A stretch of DNA of 64,000 bases from contig JAAFJA010000005.1 in the NCBI GenBank assembly GCA_013298765.1, positions 248,001-312,000 of the forward strand, written 5' to 3'. Position 1 is the first letter of the stretch. The number at the start of each line of letters is the position of its first letter. Below the pieces are notes generated by a model. That model was given only the letters and a program-made list of their open reading frames with translations, ran no database searches and was not told the DNA's origin. The stretch comes from Betaproteobacteria bacterium. GTDB lineage: Bacteria > Pseudomonadota > Gammaproteobacteria > Burkholderiales > Casimicrobiaceae. The translations under genes and the position numbers were made by a program. Of this stretch, positions 1-8,557 are shown piece after piece.

Positions 1-1
1 A

Positions 2-301
2 CACAGTGGAAGACCGGCGGTCGTCGAAGAAAGTTTCGTCGAAAAATCGTATGTCTCAATGCCCGTGCGTTGGGCCGGTTTTGATCAAGGTGCACCGAAC
101 GTTGCCGGTGTGTGGCCCGAACTCATGATCGAGGAGGCGTTGCAGCGAAGGCGCGATTCCATGTTTCCGCGGGAACGACTCCGCGCCGAATACGCACGCT
201 ATCTTCATCGATACATCGTGCCGAATGAATGGGTAGCTTGCACTGGGGATGTCACCCAAGATCAATCCATCGAGCCGATCCGAGCTCGCCCGACCAAGTG
301 A
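2..301 (+). CDS. 3' end of an unrecognised gene (truncated by the window edge)
   Basis: The reading frame is open from the first bases of the window to a TGA at 299-301, so this is probably the last 99 codons of a gene that starts upstream. An internal ATG at 59 exists but has no clear ribosome-binding site. The product is polar, rich in Arg, Glu and Trp, with no membrane segment and no motif that I recognise. It ends 51 bases before the next gene on the same strand. No function is assigned, and an antisense frame over the same stretch looks less protein-like. Confidence 0.45.
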   Translation, partial: HSGRPAVVEESFVEKSYVSMPVRWAGFDQGAPNVAGVWPELMIEEALQRRRDSMFPRERLRAEYARYLHRYIVPNEWVACTGDVTQDQSIEPIRARPTK

Positions 302-352
302 GCGAGACTCTCGATTCCCCATGACCCACTACTCGCCTAGCGTCGCACACTG

Positions 353-1216
353 ATGTCGATCGAAGCGCTCGCTTTCGTGGCCGCGATCGTGAGCGGCTTC
401 TTGCATGCGGTATGGAATGCGCTGGCCCAGCGCTCCAACGATGCCGCGGCCGCCATGATCTCGCAGATTTGTGTTGCCGGGATTGCGGGCGCGATCGCGT
501 GCGTTTTTATTGGCTGGCCCAATTCAAGTGTGTGGCATTGGATGGCGCTCGGCTCGTTTGCCAATGCGATGGCGATGCTGCTGATTTCTGCCGCTTACAA
601 GCGCGGAGATTACGCGGTGACCTATGGCATTAGCCGTGCCACGGCACCGTGGGTGCTCATGCCGCTTTCGCTCTGGGTTTCTGATCGGTCGTTCGGTCTT
701 CTGGGCGTGTTAGGCGTAACAACAATTTCTGTCGGCGTGTTGCTTGCCGCGATGCGCGGGGCGAAGGCAAAGGACGATCACGTTGGTGCTGCAACTGCGC
801 GTGCCGCGAGCGCCTTTGCCGTCGCGTCCGGGCTGAGCGTGGCGTTCTCGATTTATGCGGATGCCCGTGGCGCCATTGATGTCGGCGCGCTCGAGTATGG
901 CGTTGCTCAAACCGTTGTCAACGCAGTGGTCGTGAGCATCATTTTTCAGCTTCAGTCGAGGCGTTCAGTGATTGCGATTGTTCGCTCGAACTGGAGAATT
1001 GGCATCGGCAGTGCGATCATTTCAACGCTCTCGTACCTGCTGATTCTGTGGGTGTTTACAAAACTGCCAACCGTCATCGGCGCATCGCTTCGCGATTCGA
1101 GCATGGTGTTCGCGCTCTTGATCGGAACATTTTTCTTCCGGGAACGACTAACTCGCTGGCAGTGGCTGGGTTGCGCGATGTTTATGGTGGGCGTGCTGAC
1201 GCTTCGCGCCGCATAA
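353..1216 (+). CDS. EamA/DMT-superfamily permease
   Basis: A 287-residue integral membrane protein of about ten hydrophobic helices arranged as two EamA-type halves, the usual size of a drug/metabolite transporter. The first half opens with a helix carrying AVWN (residues 19-22). The second ends with the typical glutamate-containing turn before the last helix (FRERLTRWQWLG). The substrate cannot be read from sequence; relatives export amino acids, nucleotides or other small metabolites across the inner membrane. The ATG at 353 has no obvious Shine-Dalgarno. The gene is followed by a terminator shared with the convergent rpmG. Confidence 0.8.
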   Translation: MSIEALAFVAAIVSGFLHAVWNALAQRSNDAAAAMISQICVAGIAGAIACVFIGWPNSSVWHWMALGSFANAMAMLLISAAYKRGDYAVTYGISRATAPWVLMPLSLWVSDRSFGLLGVLGVTTISVGVLLAAMRGAKAKDDHVGAATARAASAFAVASGLSVAFSIYADARGAIDVGALEYGVAQTVVNAVVVSIIFQLQSRRSVIAIVRSNWRIGIGSAIISTLSYLLILWVFTKLPTVIGASLRDSSMVFALLIGTFFFRERLTRWQWLGCAMFMVGVLTLRAA

Positions 1217-1234
1217 AAGACTCACCAAAAAGCA

Positions 1235-1268
1235 AAAAAGCCCGCTGGCGTTACCGAGCGGGCTTTTT
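1235..1268. terminator. Bidirectional rho-independent terminator between the permease gene and rpmG
   Basis: A 12-base stem (AAAAAGCCCGCT pairing with AGCGGGCTTTTT) around a ten-base loop. The A-tract and T-tract flanks let it serve both convergent genes. Confidence 0.85.
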
Positions 1269-1307
1269 GTTTCTCGCTGCAAACACACAGCGAGGCGAAG
1301 AGGCGAA

Positions 1308-1463
1308 TTACTTCAGCTTCGTCTCTTTGTAATCCACGTGCTTACGTGCGACCGGATCGAACTTCTTCATGACGAGCTTTTCAGTCATCGTCTTTTTGTT
1401 CTTGGTCGTGGTGTAGAAATGGCCGGTGCCAGCAGTTGATTCGAGTTTGATTTTTTCACGCAT
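1308..1463 (-). CDS. rpmG: 50S ribosomal protein L33
   Basis: A 51-residue basic protein that matches bacterial L33 from end to end ([17 protein letters not shown] at the start, [18 protein letters not shown] at the end). It is the form without the CxxC zinc ribbon. L33 sits near the E site of the large subunit. The ATG at 1463 is preceded by an AGGGAG Shine-Dalgarno. It lies 18 bases downstream of rpmB, the usual rpmB-rpmG operon. Confidence 0.96.
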   Translation of the reverse strand: MREKIKLESTAGTGHFYTTTKNKKTMTEKLVMKKFDPVARKHVDYKETKLK

Positions 1464-1481
1464 GATGTCTCTCCCTTCGAA

Positions 1482-1715
1482 TTAGATGGCGCCTTTGGCG
1501 CGAAGATCGGCCAGCACGACATCGATTCCGTTCTTATCGATCAAACGGATCGCAGAGGTCGTCAAGCGGAGGCGCACGAAGCGATTCTCGCTCTCAACCC
1601 AGAAGCGGCGGTTTTGCAAATTCGGGAGGAAACGGCGTTTGGTTTTGTTATTGGCGTGAGAAACGTTGTTTCCCACCATCGGCTTTTTGCCGGTGACTTG
1701 ACATACGCGGGCCAT
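1482..1715 (-). CDS. rpmB: 50S ribosomal protein L28
   Basis: A 77-residue basic protein beginning [20 protein letters not shown], a textbook L28 N-terminus, with the conserved [14 protein letters not shown] segment. I choose the ATG at 1715 over one three codons upstream because GGAGTG lies at the right distance and the family begins MARVCQ. It is the first gene of the rpmB-rpmG operon. A probable promoter lies about 150 bases upstream (see 1861-1875). Confidence 0.96.
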   Translation of the reverse strand: MARVCQVTGKKPMVGNNVSHANNKTKRRFLPNLQNRRFWVESENRFVRLRLTTSAIRLIDKNGIDVVLADLRAKGAI

Positions 1716-1860
1716 GGTTGGCACTCCTTCGCGCGGGCTCTACAAAATTTCGAGGCGGCGCGGGTAACTTCGGCAAAACGTCCCTGTACGACCGAAGGAT
1801 CTGAACGCTCGCCAACGTCGAATGGACAGCGAATGCGTTCGGGTTAATGAACATCAGGGA

Positions 1861-1875
1861 AAGCCAGAAATTATA
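1861..1875 (-). promoter_or_regulatory. Candidate rpmB-rpmG promoter (-10 and start region)
   Basis: On the minus strand a perfect TATAAT (1875-1870) is followed by four bases and then GGCTTTCCC. The same arrangement precedes rplM, rpsP and rplS in this window. No good -35 box is seen. Initiation near 1863 would give a leader of roughly 147 bases. Confidence 0.55.
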
Positions 1876-2031
1876 GCGCGAAATCAGAGTGTTACGGCTG
1901 TGGACACCAGTGGCTCGCGGATACCAGGCCAACGACCCTGCGCGCGGGCGACCATCGCCCGCAGGCTCGCATTCGGATTCCTCGACAATTGCATCAGCGC
2001 CGGACATAGTTTTTTACAACTTTGTTGCGTT

Positions 2032-2054
2032 AGTCGCCATTTTATTGGGGCTAG
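2032..2054 (-). repeat. Dispersed CTAGCCCC hairpin, copy 1
   Basis: Read on the minus strand this begins CTAGCCCCAATAAAATGG, nearly identical to the copy at 59891. It lies in an A/T-rich gap between rpmB and the tmRNA gene. The right arm has decayed (GGCGAC instead of GGGGCT). Confidence 0.55.
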
Positions 2055-2206
2055 TAAGATTTAAATATGTTTAACGAATAAAAGATATTTGTTATGCGCG
2101 CCTGACTATATATGGGTATCAGGCGAACAGCTATCATGCGATTCTCAACACTACGTTGATGCGTCTCGCCGTTTCAGGTTCGCCCTTTTAATTCCGCCAA
2201 CCGTCC

Positions 2207-2212
2207 TAAAAT
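2207..2212 (+). promoter_or_regulatory. Candidate -10 box for the tmRNA gene
   Basis: TAAAAT lies 45 bases before the mature tmRNA 5' end, which would leave a leader of about 37 bases for removal by RNase P. No convincing -35 box is seen; A/T-rich sequence lies about 17 bases upstream. The rest of 1876-2256 contains no gene. Confidence 0.35.
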
Positions 2213-2256
2213 AGGCGCTTAGTCTTCGCAATCGCGCGAGCGACCGTTTCGATTTC

Positions 2257-2635
2257 GGGCCCGATCCTGGTTTCGACGGAAGTTCTGACGTGCGCTTGGG
2301 GCATGCCGAGGCGGTACACCTCGTTAATCCAGCCAAAGCAATTTAATTGCAAACGATAGCTTCTACGGCGAAAGCCGTCTCGCAGCCTAATTAAAAACTA
2401 GGTTCGAGTGCTGCACCGATGGGCGTGAACGTCGGGTGGAGTAATCCACAGCAGTATCCCTTAGCCACGAGTAGGGCGCGCGGATGTTTGCGACGCGCGC
2501 CCGAAATTTAGCGAACTGGTTGGCGGCGAGGGTGCTCATGCTCGCGCAGTCAACAAGATCAAATTGTGAGATAAGCATGTAGTCCTGACCACCAATGGCT
2601 TTCGGACGCGGGTTCGAACCCCGCCGGGTCCACCA
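2257..2635 (+). ncRNA. ssrA: Transfer-messenger RNA (tmRNA)
   Basis: A 379-base one-piece tmRNA. The 5' GGGCCCG pairs with CGGGTCC at 2625-2631, followed by discriminator A and an encoded CCA, forming the alanine-acceptor arm. A T-arm GGTTCGAACC lies just before the 3' strand. The 5' region has the typical TTTCGACGG. The tag frame starts at GCA 2349 and reads ANDSFYGESRLAA with a TAA at 2388-2390, a degron ending in LAA or AA as expected. With SmpB it rescues stalled ribosomes and marks the nascent chain for proteolysis. The next gene is over 700 bases away. Confidence 0.95.
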
Positions 2636-2636
2636 T

Positions 2637-2676
2637 AAAAAGCAAGACGCCACCCTCGCGGTGGCGTCTTGCTTTT
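2637..2676 (+). terminator. Rho-independent terminator of ssrA
   Basis: A 16-base perfect stem (left arm AAAAGCAAGACGCCAC) with an eight-base loop and a T tract, starting one base after the encoded CCA. Confidence 0.93.
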
Positions 2677-3390
2677 ATCGAGAGATTTCGTGCGGGGTTA
2701 GGATTCGCGTCCGGGACGGACGTCGGGCAAGAGTCGGACACGGGGCATGAACTGCTTCATGCGCCGTGGCTACGAGCGTGCCATCGCGGCCGGGAAGCCC
2801 GAACATTAGCATCGAGCTTGCGGTGCGCGTAAGGTTTGCGACGGTCGGGCGCGAGATCATCGAAGTAATGGCGCGAAGTGTCGTAAAGAGGTATCATTGG
2901 GGGTCTCGCGGTGTTTTGCTTCCCTTTCCGCGAGCAGGTTCGAAACCGGTTGTGGCATCTCTACACCACACCCCACCGCTGCACACCGCGTCGCCGTGTG
3001 ACCCCACAGCGGTCTACTTTTCCCCAGGCAAGCCTTTATTTCGCGACCGACGCTCGGTCGTGATTGCTCGTACTCCGTTGCTGTCTGCAACGGGACGAAT
3101 CGTGCCACGCGCGCACGACACACTGGAATCAATGATATTTGCTAATACACGTCCATTCGCCCTTGGCGAATTCCGGATCACACCACTGTGCCGTTCTCAG
3201 CGCACAGATCATCACACCGCGCTGCTCTCGATCCGGACCTGCGCCGGTCGTCAAACTCGCGACCGAGTCCATTCCTTTGAGCCAGCGTTCAAAACGCGGG
3301 AGAGTGCACTGATGTATGCCGCAGTGCAAGGCCGTTACTGGCTACTCAACCCCGCATCAGCTGACTAAACCATCAAACCCAGGAGGGCTC
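2677..3390. other. Gap of about 710 bases between ssrA and infA without a convincing gene
   Basis: One 200-codon frame spans most of it (2766-3368), but it is rich in Arg, Pro, Ser and Thr in no recognisable order, has no good start site, and competes with similar antisense frames. No tRNA, terminator or repeat was recognised. The 3' part may be a long leader of infA. Confidence 0.4.
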
Positions 3391-3660
3391 ATGGCCAAAG
3401 AAGAACTGATCGAAATACAGGGCAAAGTCGACGAGATGCTGCCCGATACGCGTTATCGTGTAACGCTTGATAACGGCCACAAGGTGATCGCTTATACCTG
3501 CGGCAAGATGCGGCAGCACCGCATCCGCATTCTTGCGGGTGACAGTGTCACGCTGGAAATGTCGCCTTACGACCTGACGAAGGCCCGTATCACTTTCCGT
3601 CATATCGACAACCGCCAGCCGCGTTCGGCAGGTGGCGCAGTGTTTCAGCGCAGGCGCTGA
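3391..3660 (+). CDS. infA: Translation initiation factor IF-1, stand-alone long form
   Basis: An 89-residue S1-like OB-fold protein beginning [24 protein letters not shown], with the conserved LDNGH, GKMR and [16 protein letters not shown] segments. Most IF-1 proteins have 72 residues. This one carries a basic C-terminal tail of about 17 residues, as in the second infA copy of betaproteobacteria that lies outside the ribosomal operon. IF-1 binds the 30S A site. The start at 3391 is fixed by AGGAGG eight bases upstream; a longer frame starting at 3316 lacks support. Confidence 0.93.
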   Translation: MAKEELIEIQGKVDEMLPDTRYRVTLDNGHKVIAYTCGKMRQHRIRILAGDSVTLEMSPYDLTKARITFRHIDNRQPRSAGGAVFQRRR

Positions 3661-3685
3661 AATCTCTTAACAATTCGTTTTTAAT

Positions 3686-3710
3686 CGGCGCACCACTTTT
3701 CCGAGTGCGC
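3686..3710 (+). promoter_or_regulatory. Hairpin between infA and the RRM gene
   Basis: A perfect seven-base stem (GGCGCAC with GTGCGCC) around an 11-base pyrimidine-rich loop, 20 bases before the RRM start codon. It has no T tract, so it is more likely a leader structure than a terminator. Confidence 0.4.
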
Positions 3711-3730
3711 CCTATGTGAAAGGCTCCAAA

Positions 3731-4033
3731 ATGAGCACCAAATTATTCGTCGGTAACCTGTCCTACTCAGTGCAAGACAGCGATCTGCAACAACAGTTTT
3801 CGGATTTCGGCCATGTGCAGTCCGCCAAAGTAATCATGGAGCGCGACACCGGTCGCTCTAAAGGCTTCGGCTTTGTCGAAATGTCGAGCAGCCAGGAGGC
3901 CGACGCCGCAGTTCGCGGCATGAACGGTAAGAGCGTGGGCGGTCGCGATTTGAACGTGAACATCGCTCGCCCGATGGAGGCGCGCCCGCCGCGTAGCGGT
4001 GGATACGGCGACGCGCGTCGCAGCAACTATTGA
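3731..4033 (+). CDS. Single-RRM RNA-binding protein
   Basis: A 100-residue protein made almost entirely of one RNA-recognition motif. RNP2 (LFVGNL) is at residues 5-10 and RNP1 (KGFGFVEM) at 44-51, with the aromatic residues that stack on RNA in place. A short Arg/Gly/Tyr-rich tail follows. This is the bacterial Rbp family known from cyanobacteria and proteobacteria, thought to act as cytoplasmic RNA chaperones, often cold-induced. The start at 3731 follows an AGG-containing site; five further upstream codons are possible. It lies 70 bases after infA and ends at its own terminator. Confidence 0.92.
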   Translation: MSTKLFVGNLSYSVQDSDLQQQFSDFGHVQSAKVIMERDTGRSKGFGFVEMSSSQEADAAVRGMNGKSVGGRDLNVNIARPMEARPPRSGGYGDARRSNY

Positions 4034-4053
4034 TGCCTGACTAGGCGTTGCAG

Positions 4054-4080
4054 AAAGCCAGCGATCGCTGGCTTTTTTTT
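4054..4080 (+). terminator. Rho-independent terminator of the RRM gene
   Basis: AAAGCCAGC and GCTGGCTTT pair around GATC, followed by a run of eight T. Confidence 0.9.
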
Positions 4081-4238
4081 GCAACGATCAATCTGATGAT
4101 TTGCATTTGCGAGCGGAGCTATGCGTGCTCGATGCACGGATTAGCGCTTGCGAAAAGTGGAGGGCGAGCAAACGATGCGAACACAGTGATGCCTTCCGCC
4201 CTCGTGGAGGCGAAGACGCACTTGCGTGTTGCGCTCCG

Positions 4239-5135
4239 TCAATCTGGCGAAACGTCGCTGATCGATGCGAGCCCGTTGGCCAGCGCTTCAAACACCACGC
4301 GAATACTTCGTGATGTGCGCAGCTCGCGGTGTGACACTAGCCAGATCGGGAAGCGAACGGGCGGCAAATCGTCGAACACGCGCACCACGCCCGGTGTAGC
4401 GAGCGCGACTTCTTCCATCATCGGTGCGACACCGACGCCATTGCGCACGAGGCTCCATTGCACGACAGAGTGGTTTGCGTAGCAGCAGAAGTTCGCCTCC
4501 GTGACACGCAGGCCATGGTGCTGGAGCATGCCGAGGTATAGGCCATTACGATCTGAACCGATGAAGGGAACGTTGGCTGCGTCGGAAGCCGCTCGCGGGT
4601 GGCCGTGCGCTTTCACCCACGCCTCTGATGCGTAGAAATACGCATCCACTTCTCGAACGAGCCTCGCAATCAGATCGGGCTGTTCAGGCTTTACGTGGCG
4701 GATCGCGATGTCGGCTTCACGACGTTGCAGGTCGCTCAGCGAATCGGTGGTGATCACCTCAACCGCGATGCCGGGCGCTTTCTCGCGCAGCCGCCTTACG
4801 AGCGGCGGCAGGATTCGGGTGGCCAAGATGTCCGTGGCTGACACCGAAACCACACCGCCCACCGCCTGCGAACGCCCAGTGGCCGCTAAGCTAAGCGCAT
4901 CGGCGGCGCTGCCCATCGCGCGTGCGTGCTCTAAAAGATCCAAACCGGTTGACGTGAGAACCATCGCCTTGCCCACGCGCTCAAAGAGGGTCACGCCCAT
5001 ACTTTGTTCGATGGCTGCCACCTGGCGGCTGAGCGTTGGCTGGGTCAAGCCCAGTTTGCGTGCTGCAGCGGAGAGCGAACCGGTGTCCGCCGTCTCCAAA
5101 AACGCTCGAAGTTGGTTCCAATCAAGAGGTTGCAT
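4239..5135 (-). CDS. LysR-family transcriptional regulator
   Basis: A 298-residue LysR-type protein. The N-terminal winged helix-turn-helix (residues about 5-64) carries SLSAAARKLGLTQPTLSRQV. The substrate-binding domain from about residue 90 resembles proteins annotated as AmpR/CysB-like. It is divergent from the methyltransferase gene at 5272, with a 136-base shared control region, so by the usual LysR logic it may regulate that gene and itself. The effector is unknown. Confidence 0.88.
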   Translation of the reverse strand: MQPLDWNQLRAFLETADTGSLSAAARKLGLTQPTLSRQVAAIEQSMGVTLFERVGKAMVLTSTGLDLLEHARAMGSAADALSLAATGRSQAVGGVVSVSATDILATRILPPLVRRLREKAPGIAVEVITTDSLSDLQRREADIAIRHVKPEQPDLIARLVREVDAYFYASEAWVKAHGHPRAASDAANVPFIGSDRNGLYLGMLQHHGLRVTEANFCCYANHSVVQWSLVRNGVGVAPMMEEVALATPGVVRVFDDLPPVRFPIWLVSHRELRTSRSIRVVFEALANGLASISDVSPD

Positions 5136-5271
5136 AGGTCTTATCTATACGTAAATGCATGAGTTCTCTGCAATTTACCGCAATTCCCTTTCGTGTTTTG
5201 CATGGATAGCATTTCGTACTTCGATCAACACCCATTAGCACCGATTCGCACTGCTGAAACTTCTGCACTTA

Positions 5272-5973
5272 ATGTCCAACCCCGCCTTGTCATCCTCCGC
5301 GCCTCACACGCCCGTCACCCAGCCGTCGCTTGAGGCGGCGCGCAAAGCGCGTTTCTGGGATCGAATCGCGCGCAAGTACGCAACCGACCCGATTGCCGAT
5401 GTTGTGGGTTATGAGACCACGCTTGCGCGCGTGAAAGGCCTTTTGTGTATGGAGCATGACGTGCTCGAAATAGGTAGCGGCACGGGCACGATCGCGCTGC
5501 GTCTCGCACCCTTTACGCGTCGCTATCGCGCCACCGATTTGTCCGCGGAGATGATTGCCATTTCGCAAGAAAAACTGGCGGGCGCGCCAACGCCGCAATT
5601 GAGTTTTGAAGTAGCCGATGCTGACGTTGAGATCGTGCCACTCGGCAGCCAAGATGTCGTGATCGCCTTCAGCGTGTTGCACCTTGTGGACGATTTGGAT
5701 CACACGCTAGCCCTCGCGCTGCGCGCGTTGCGCCCAGGCGGAATGCTGCTCACAAAGACGCCGTGCGTCGGCGAGATGAACCCGTTGATTACCCACCTCG
5801 CGCTGCCGATTGCGCGCGCGCTCGGCAAAGCGCCGCAAGTGTCGTGCTTCAAAGCGCCCGACTTGGAAGCGGCGATGGTTCGCCAAGGCTTCGAGATGAT
5901 TTCCGTGGAGCGTCACGGTACCACCAAGAGCAAAGATTTCCGCGTGTTCACCATCGCGCGAAAGCCCACATGA
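5272..5973 (+). CDS. Class I SAM-dependent methyltransferase
   Basis: A 233-residue Rossmann-fold methyltransferase. Motif I (VLEIGSGTGTI) is at residues 64-74, a motif II acidic region (ATDLS) follows, and LRPGGMLLTKTPC is motif VI-like. The layout resembles methyltransferase domain 11/25 proteins such as UbiE-like enzymes, which methylate small molecules; the substrate is not apparent. Its divergent neighbour is a LysR regulator. A gap of 177 bases with no recognised element follows. Confidence 0.85.
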   Translation: MSNPALSSSAPHTPVTQPSLEAARKARFWDRIARKYATDPIADVVGYETTLARVKGLLCMEHDVLEIGSGTGTIALRLAPFTRRYRATDLSAEMIAISQEKLAGAPTPQLSFEVADADVEIVPLGSQDVVIAFSVLHLVDDLDHTLALALRALRPGGMLLTKTPCVGEMNPLITHLALPIARALGKAPQVSCFKAPDLEAAMVRQGFEMISVERHGTTKSKDFRVFTIARKPT

Positions 5974-6150
5974 GCGCATCCTTAACCGCACCAGCGTAAG
6001 CGTACTAGCGCCAGCGCGCCACCCTCAACGCGCAGCTCGCCCCTAGCGACGCGCGACACCCAAAAACCAATAACCGAACCGCCAACCCCGGTGGCGTGCG
6101 CCTGCGCGCGCGCTTTTCATGTCACGTCACAACAACAAGGAACATTCCTC

Positions 6151-6945
6151 TTGAAACAGACTTCCCTCCTCCCCCTCATCGTCGCATTCGTAGGCGTCGG
6201 CCTCGCACATGTGAGCCACGCCGCTGAACAAACCGGCAACGAGTCAGAACTCAGCCTGAGCCTCGGTGCTGAGCTCACCAATCGCAACTTGATCGGTGAA
6301 GCAAGCGACAAAGCCAAGTGGTCTCCCACGTTTGGCATCAACTACCAAAAGGGCCGCTTCTTCGCTAGCACCGAGCGCGGCATCGGCTACAACCTCCTGC
6401 AAGAAGGCGGCTTCCACGCGGGGGTTGCTGCGGGCGCTGACCCCGGCCGCAAAGACGGTGATCGCAAAGACAGCCCGCGCCTTGTCCGCATGGGCAAGAT
6501 CGACGGCACTGCGTTAGCCATCGTTTTTGCGGGCTACCAAGGTTTCGACGGACTGGTGAAAATCAACGCGACACACCTAGCAAGTGCGAAGAGCGAATAC
6601 GGCAGCCAGACCGTAATTAGCGCCGCGCTGGACGTCCCGCTCATGGGCGATAAGCTCAGCGGTTCACTCAGCCTGTCGGCCACGCATGCTGATCGCAAAT
6701 ACGCGCAAACCTACTACGGCGTCACCGCTGCCCAGGCCGCACGCTCGGGCAACCGCGTGTACAACGCCAAAGCAGGCTGGATCAGCTGCGACTTCAGCAT
6801 GGCCCTCAACTACGCAATCGACAAGCACTGGTCGGCCACAGCCAGTGTCGGTCGCCACGAACTGCGCGAATCGGCGGAGCTGAGCCCACTCTTCGCAACG
6901 AAAAAGAGTACCGTCGGCGCGGCTTCGCTGAGTTATCGGTTCTGA
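6151..6945 (+). CDS. MipA/OmpV-family outer-membrane protein
   Basis: About 264 residues: a signal peptide (hydrophobic core LLPLIVAFVGVGLAHVSHA, cleavage before AEQ), then alternating beta-strand sequence ending in SYRF, with the terminal Phe of outer-membrane barrels. MipA (MltA-interacting protein) links MltA to PBP1B in E. coli; other relatives are general porin-like proteins. I prefer the TTG at 6151 because an AAGG site lies before it and the signal peptide begins there. The in-frame ATG at 6091 would add a 20-residue extension without a ribosome-binding site. Confidence 0.78.
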   Translation: MKQTSLLPLIVAFVGVGLAHVSHAAEQTGNESELSLSLGAELTNRNLIGEASDKAKWSPTFGINYQKGRFFASTERGIGYNLLQEGGFHAGVAAGADPGRKDGDRKDSPRLVRMGKIDGTALAIVFAGYQGFDGLVKINATHLASAKSEYGSQTVISAALDVPLMGDKLSGSLSLSATHADRKYAQTYYGVTAAQAARSGNRVYNAKAGWISCDFSMALNYAIDKHWSATASVGRHELRESAELSPLFATKKSTVGAASLSYRF

Positions 6946-6997
6946 GCTGTGGGCTAGCGGAAGATCGAGCGTATCGAGGGCGCTCGCCGGGTCTACC

Positions 6998-7034
6998 CAA
7001 TAAAAGCAGCCGCCCTTCGCGGCTGTTTTTATTG
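6998..7034 (+). terminator. Rho-independent terminator after the MipA-like gene
   Basis: GCAGCCGC pairs with GCGGCTGT around CCTTC, flanked by AATAAAA and TTTTATT that extend the stem. Confidence 0.88.
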
Positions 7035-7091
7035 GTACGCGTCAGCAATCCGACAAAATACAAGCGGTCATAAATAGAGCAACACCGCTTC

Positions 7092-8546
7092 ATGTTCGAA
7101 CAAACCTTCAAAAATATCGACGACGTACTTTGGAAAGAAGCGGGGTGTACGACTGAGCTTGATTACACCGAGCAAGCTTCGTGGCTTTTGTTTCTGAAGT
7201 ATCTCGATGCGCTGGAGAATGAAAAAGCGCAAGAAGCTGAGCTTGAGGGAAAGAAATACACCTTCATCATCGCCGCGCCGTATCGCTGGGAAAGCTGGGC
7301 CGCGCCGAAGGATGCCGATGGCAAGCTTGATCACAAGAAAGCGCTCTCTGGCCCCGATTTAACGGAGTTTGTAGACCGAACGCTGTTTCCGTATTTGCAA
7401 GGCTTCAAACAGCGCGCCAGCGGCTCAAACACGCTCGAATACAAAATCGGCGAAATCTTCGGCGAGATTAAAAACAAGATCACCAGCGGCTACAACCTGC
7501 GCGAAATCATCGATCAAATCGACACGCTGCGCTTCGGCTCGCAAAAGGAAAAACACGAGCTTTCGCACCTCTACGAAGCGAAGATCAAAAACATGGGCAA
7601 CGCCGGGCGAAACGGCGGCGAATACTACACACCGCGCCCGCTCATTCGCGCCATGATTCGCGTGATCGATCCGAAGATCGGCGAAAAAATTTATGACGGT
7701 GCCGTGGGCTCGGCGGGTTTTCTCTGCGAAGCGTTTGACTATTTGTGGGCGAAATCTAACCTAACTGCGAACGACTTAAAAACGCTGCAAGAGCGCACAT
7801 TTTTCGGCAAAGAAAAGAAATCGCTCGCTTACGTGATCGCGATCATGAACATGATCTTGCACGGCATCGAAGCGCCGAACATCGTGCATACCAACACGCT
7901 CGCCGAAAACCTGGACGATATTCAAGATCGCGATCGCATGGACGTGATCCTCGCCAATCCGCCGTTTGGCGGCAAAGAGCGCAAGGAAGTGCAGCAAAAC
8001 TTTCCAATTCGCACCGGCGAAACTGCGTTTCTTTTCATGCAACACTTCATGCGCATGTTGCGTGCGGGCGGTCGCGCCGCAGTCGTGATCAAAAACACGT
8101 TTCTTTCAAACACGGATAACGCATCGGTCAGCTTGCGTCGTGAGCTGCTGCAGAACTTTAATTTACGCACCGTGCTCGATTGCCCCGGCGGCACGTTCTT
8201 AGGCGCGGGTGTGAAAACCGTCGTCCTCTTTTTCGAGAAGGGTGCGCCAACGAGAAACGTTTGGTACTACCAACTCGATCCCGGCCGCAACATAGGCAAA
8301 ACCAATCCGCTCAATGACGACGATCTGATCGAGTTTATTGAGCTGCAAAAGACGTTCGCGAATTCCGCGAAGAGCTGGAGCATCGATGCCAGCAAGGTCG
8401 ATCCTGAAACCTTCGATCTCTCCGTGAAAAACCCGAGCGCAGTAACTGAAGTGAAGCATCGCAGCCCGCAAGCCATCATGGATGAGATTGCGGCGCTGGA
8501 TCAGGAAGCCGCAAATGTGCTTGCGTCAATTCGGGCGTTGGTATGA
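7092..8546 (+). CDS. hsdM: Type I restriction-modification system, DNA methyltransferase subunit HsdM
   Basis: A 484-residue N6-adenine methyltransferase. An N-terminal helical HsdM domain (residues 1-140) begins with the usual DDVLWKEAG and LDYTEQASWLLFLKYLD. GGEYYTPRPLIRAM marks entry to the catalytic domain, a variant SAM-binding loop (YDGAVGSAGFL) lies near residue 200, and the catalytic NPPF is at 289-292. Two HsdM and one HsdS form the methylase that protects host DNA. Its TGA overlaps an ATG (8543) of a repeat-made ORF that leads into hsdS. It is the first gene of the hsd locus. Confidence 0.95.
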   Translation: MFEQTFKNIDDVLWKEAGCTTELDYTEQASWLLFLKYLDALENEKAQEAELEGKKYTFIIAAPYRWESWAAPKDADGKLDHKKALSGPDLTEFVDRTLFPYLQGFKQRASGSNTLEYKIGEIFGEIKNKITSGYNLREIIDQIDTLRFGSQKEKHELSHLYEAKIKNMGNAGRNGGEYYTPRPLIRAMIRVIDPKIGEKIYDGAVGSAGFLCEAFDYLWAKSNLTANDLKTLQERTFFGKEKKSLAYVIAIMNMILHGIEAPNIVHTNTLAENLDDIQDRDRMDVILANPPFGGKERKEVQQNFPIRTGETAFLFMQHFMRMLRAGGRAAVVIKNTFLSNTDNASVSLRRELLQNFNLRTVLDCPGGTFLGAGVKTVVLFFEKGAPTRNVWYYQLDPGRNIGKTNPLNDDDLIEFIELQKTFANSAKSWSIDASKVDPETFDLSVKNPSAVTEVKHRSPQAIMDEIAALDQEAANVLASIRALV

Positions 8547-8557
8547 GTAGTATCGGT

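Noticed and set aside
2930-2975. tRNA-like GGTTCGAAACC segment
   Set aside because: No acceptor, D or anticodon arms can be formed around it.
2766-3368. 200-codon ORF upstream of infA
   Set aside because: No family resemblance, composition typical of out-of-frame reading, no ribosome-binding site, overlaps infA and competes with antisense frames.
4061-4068. GCGATCGC octamer (HIP1-like)
   Set aside because: It is merely the centre of an intrinsic terminator palindrome.
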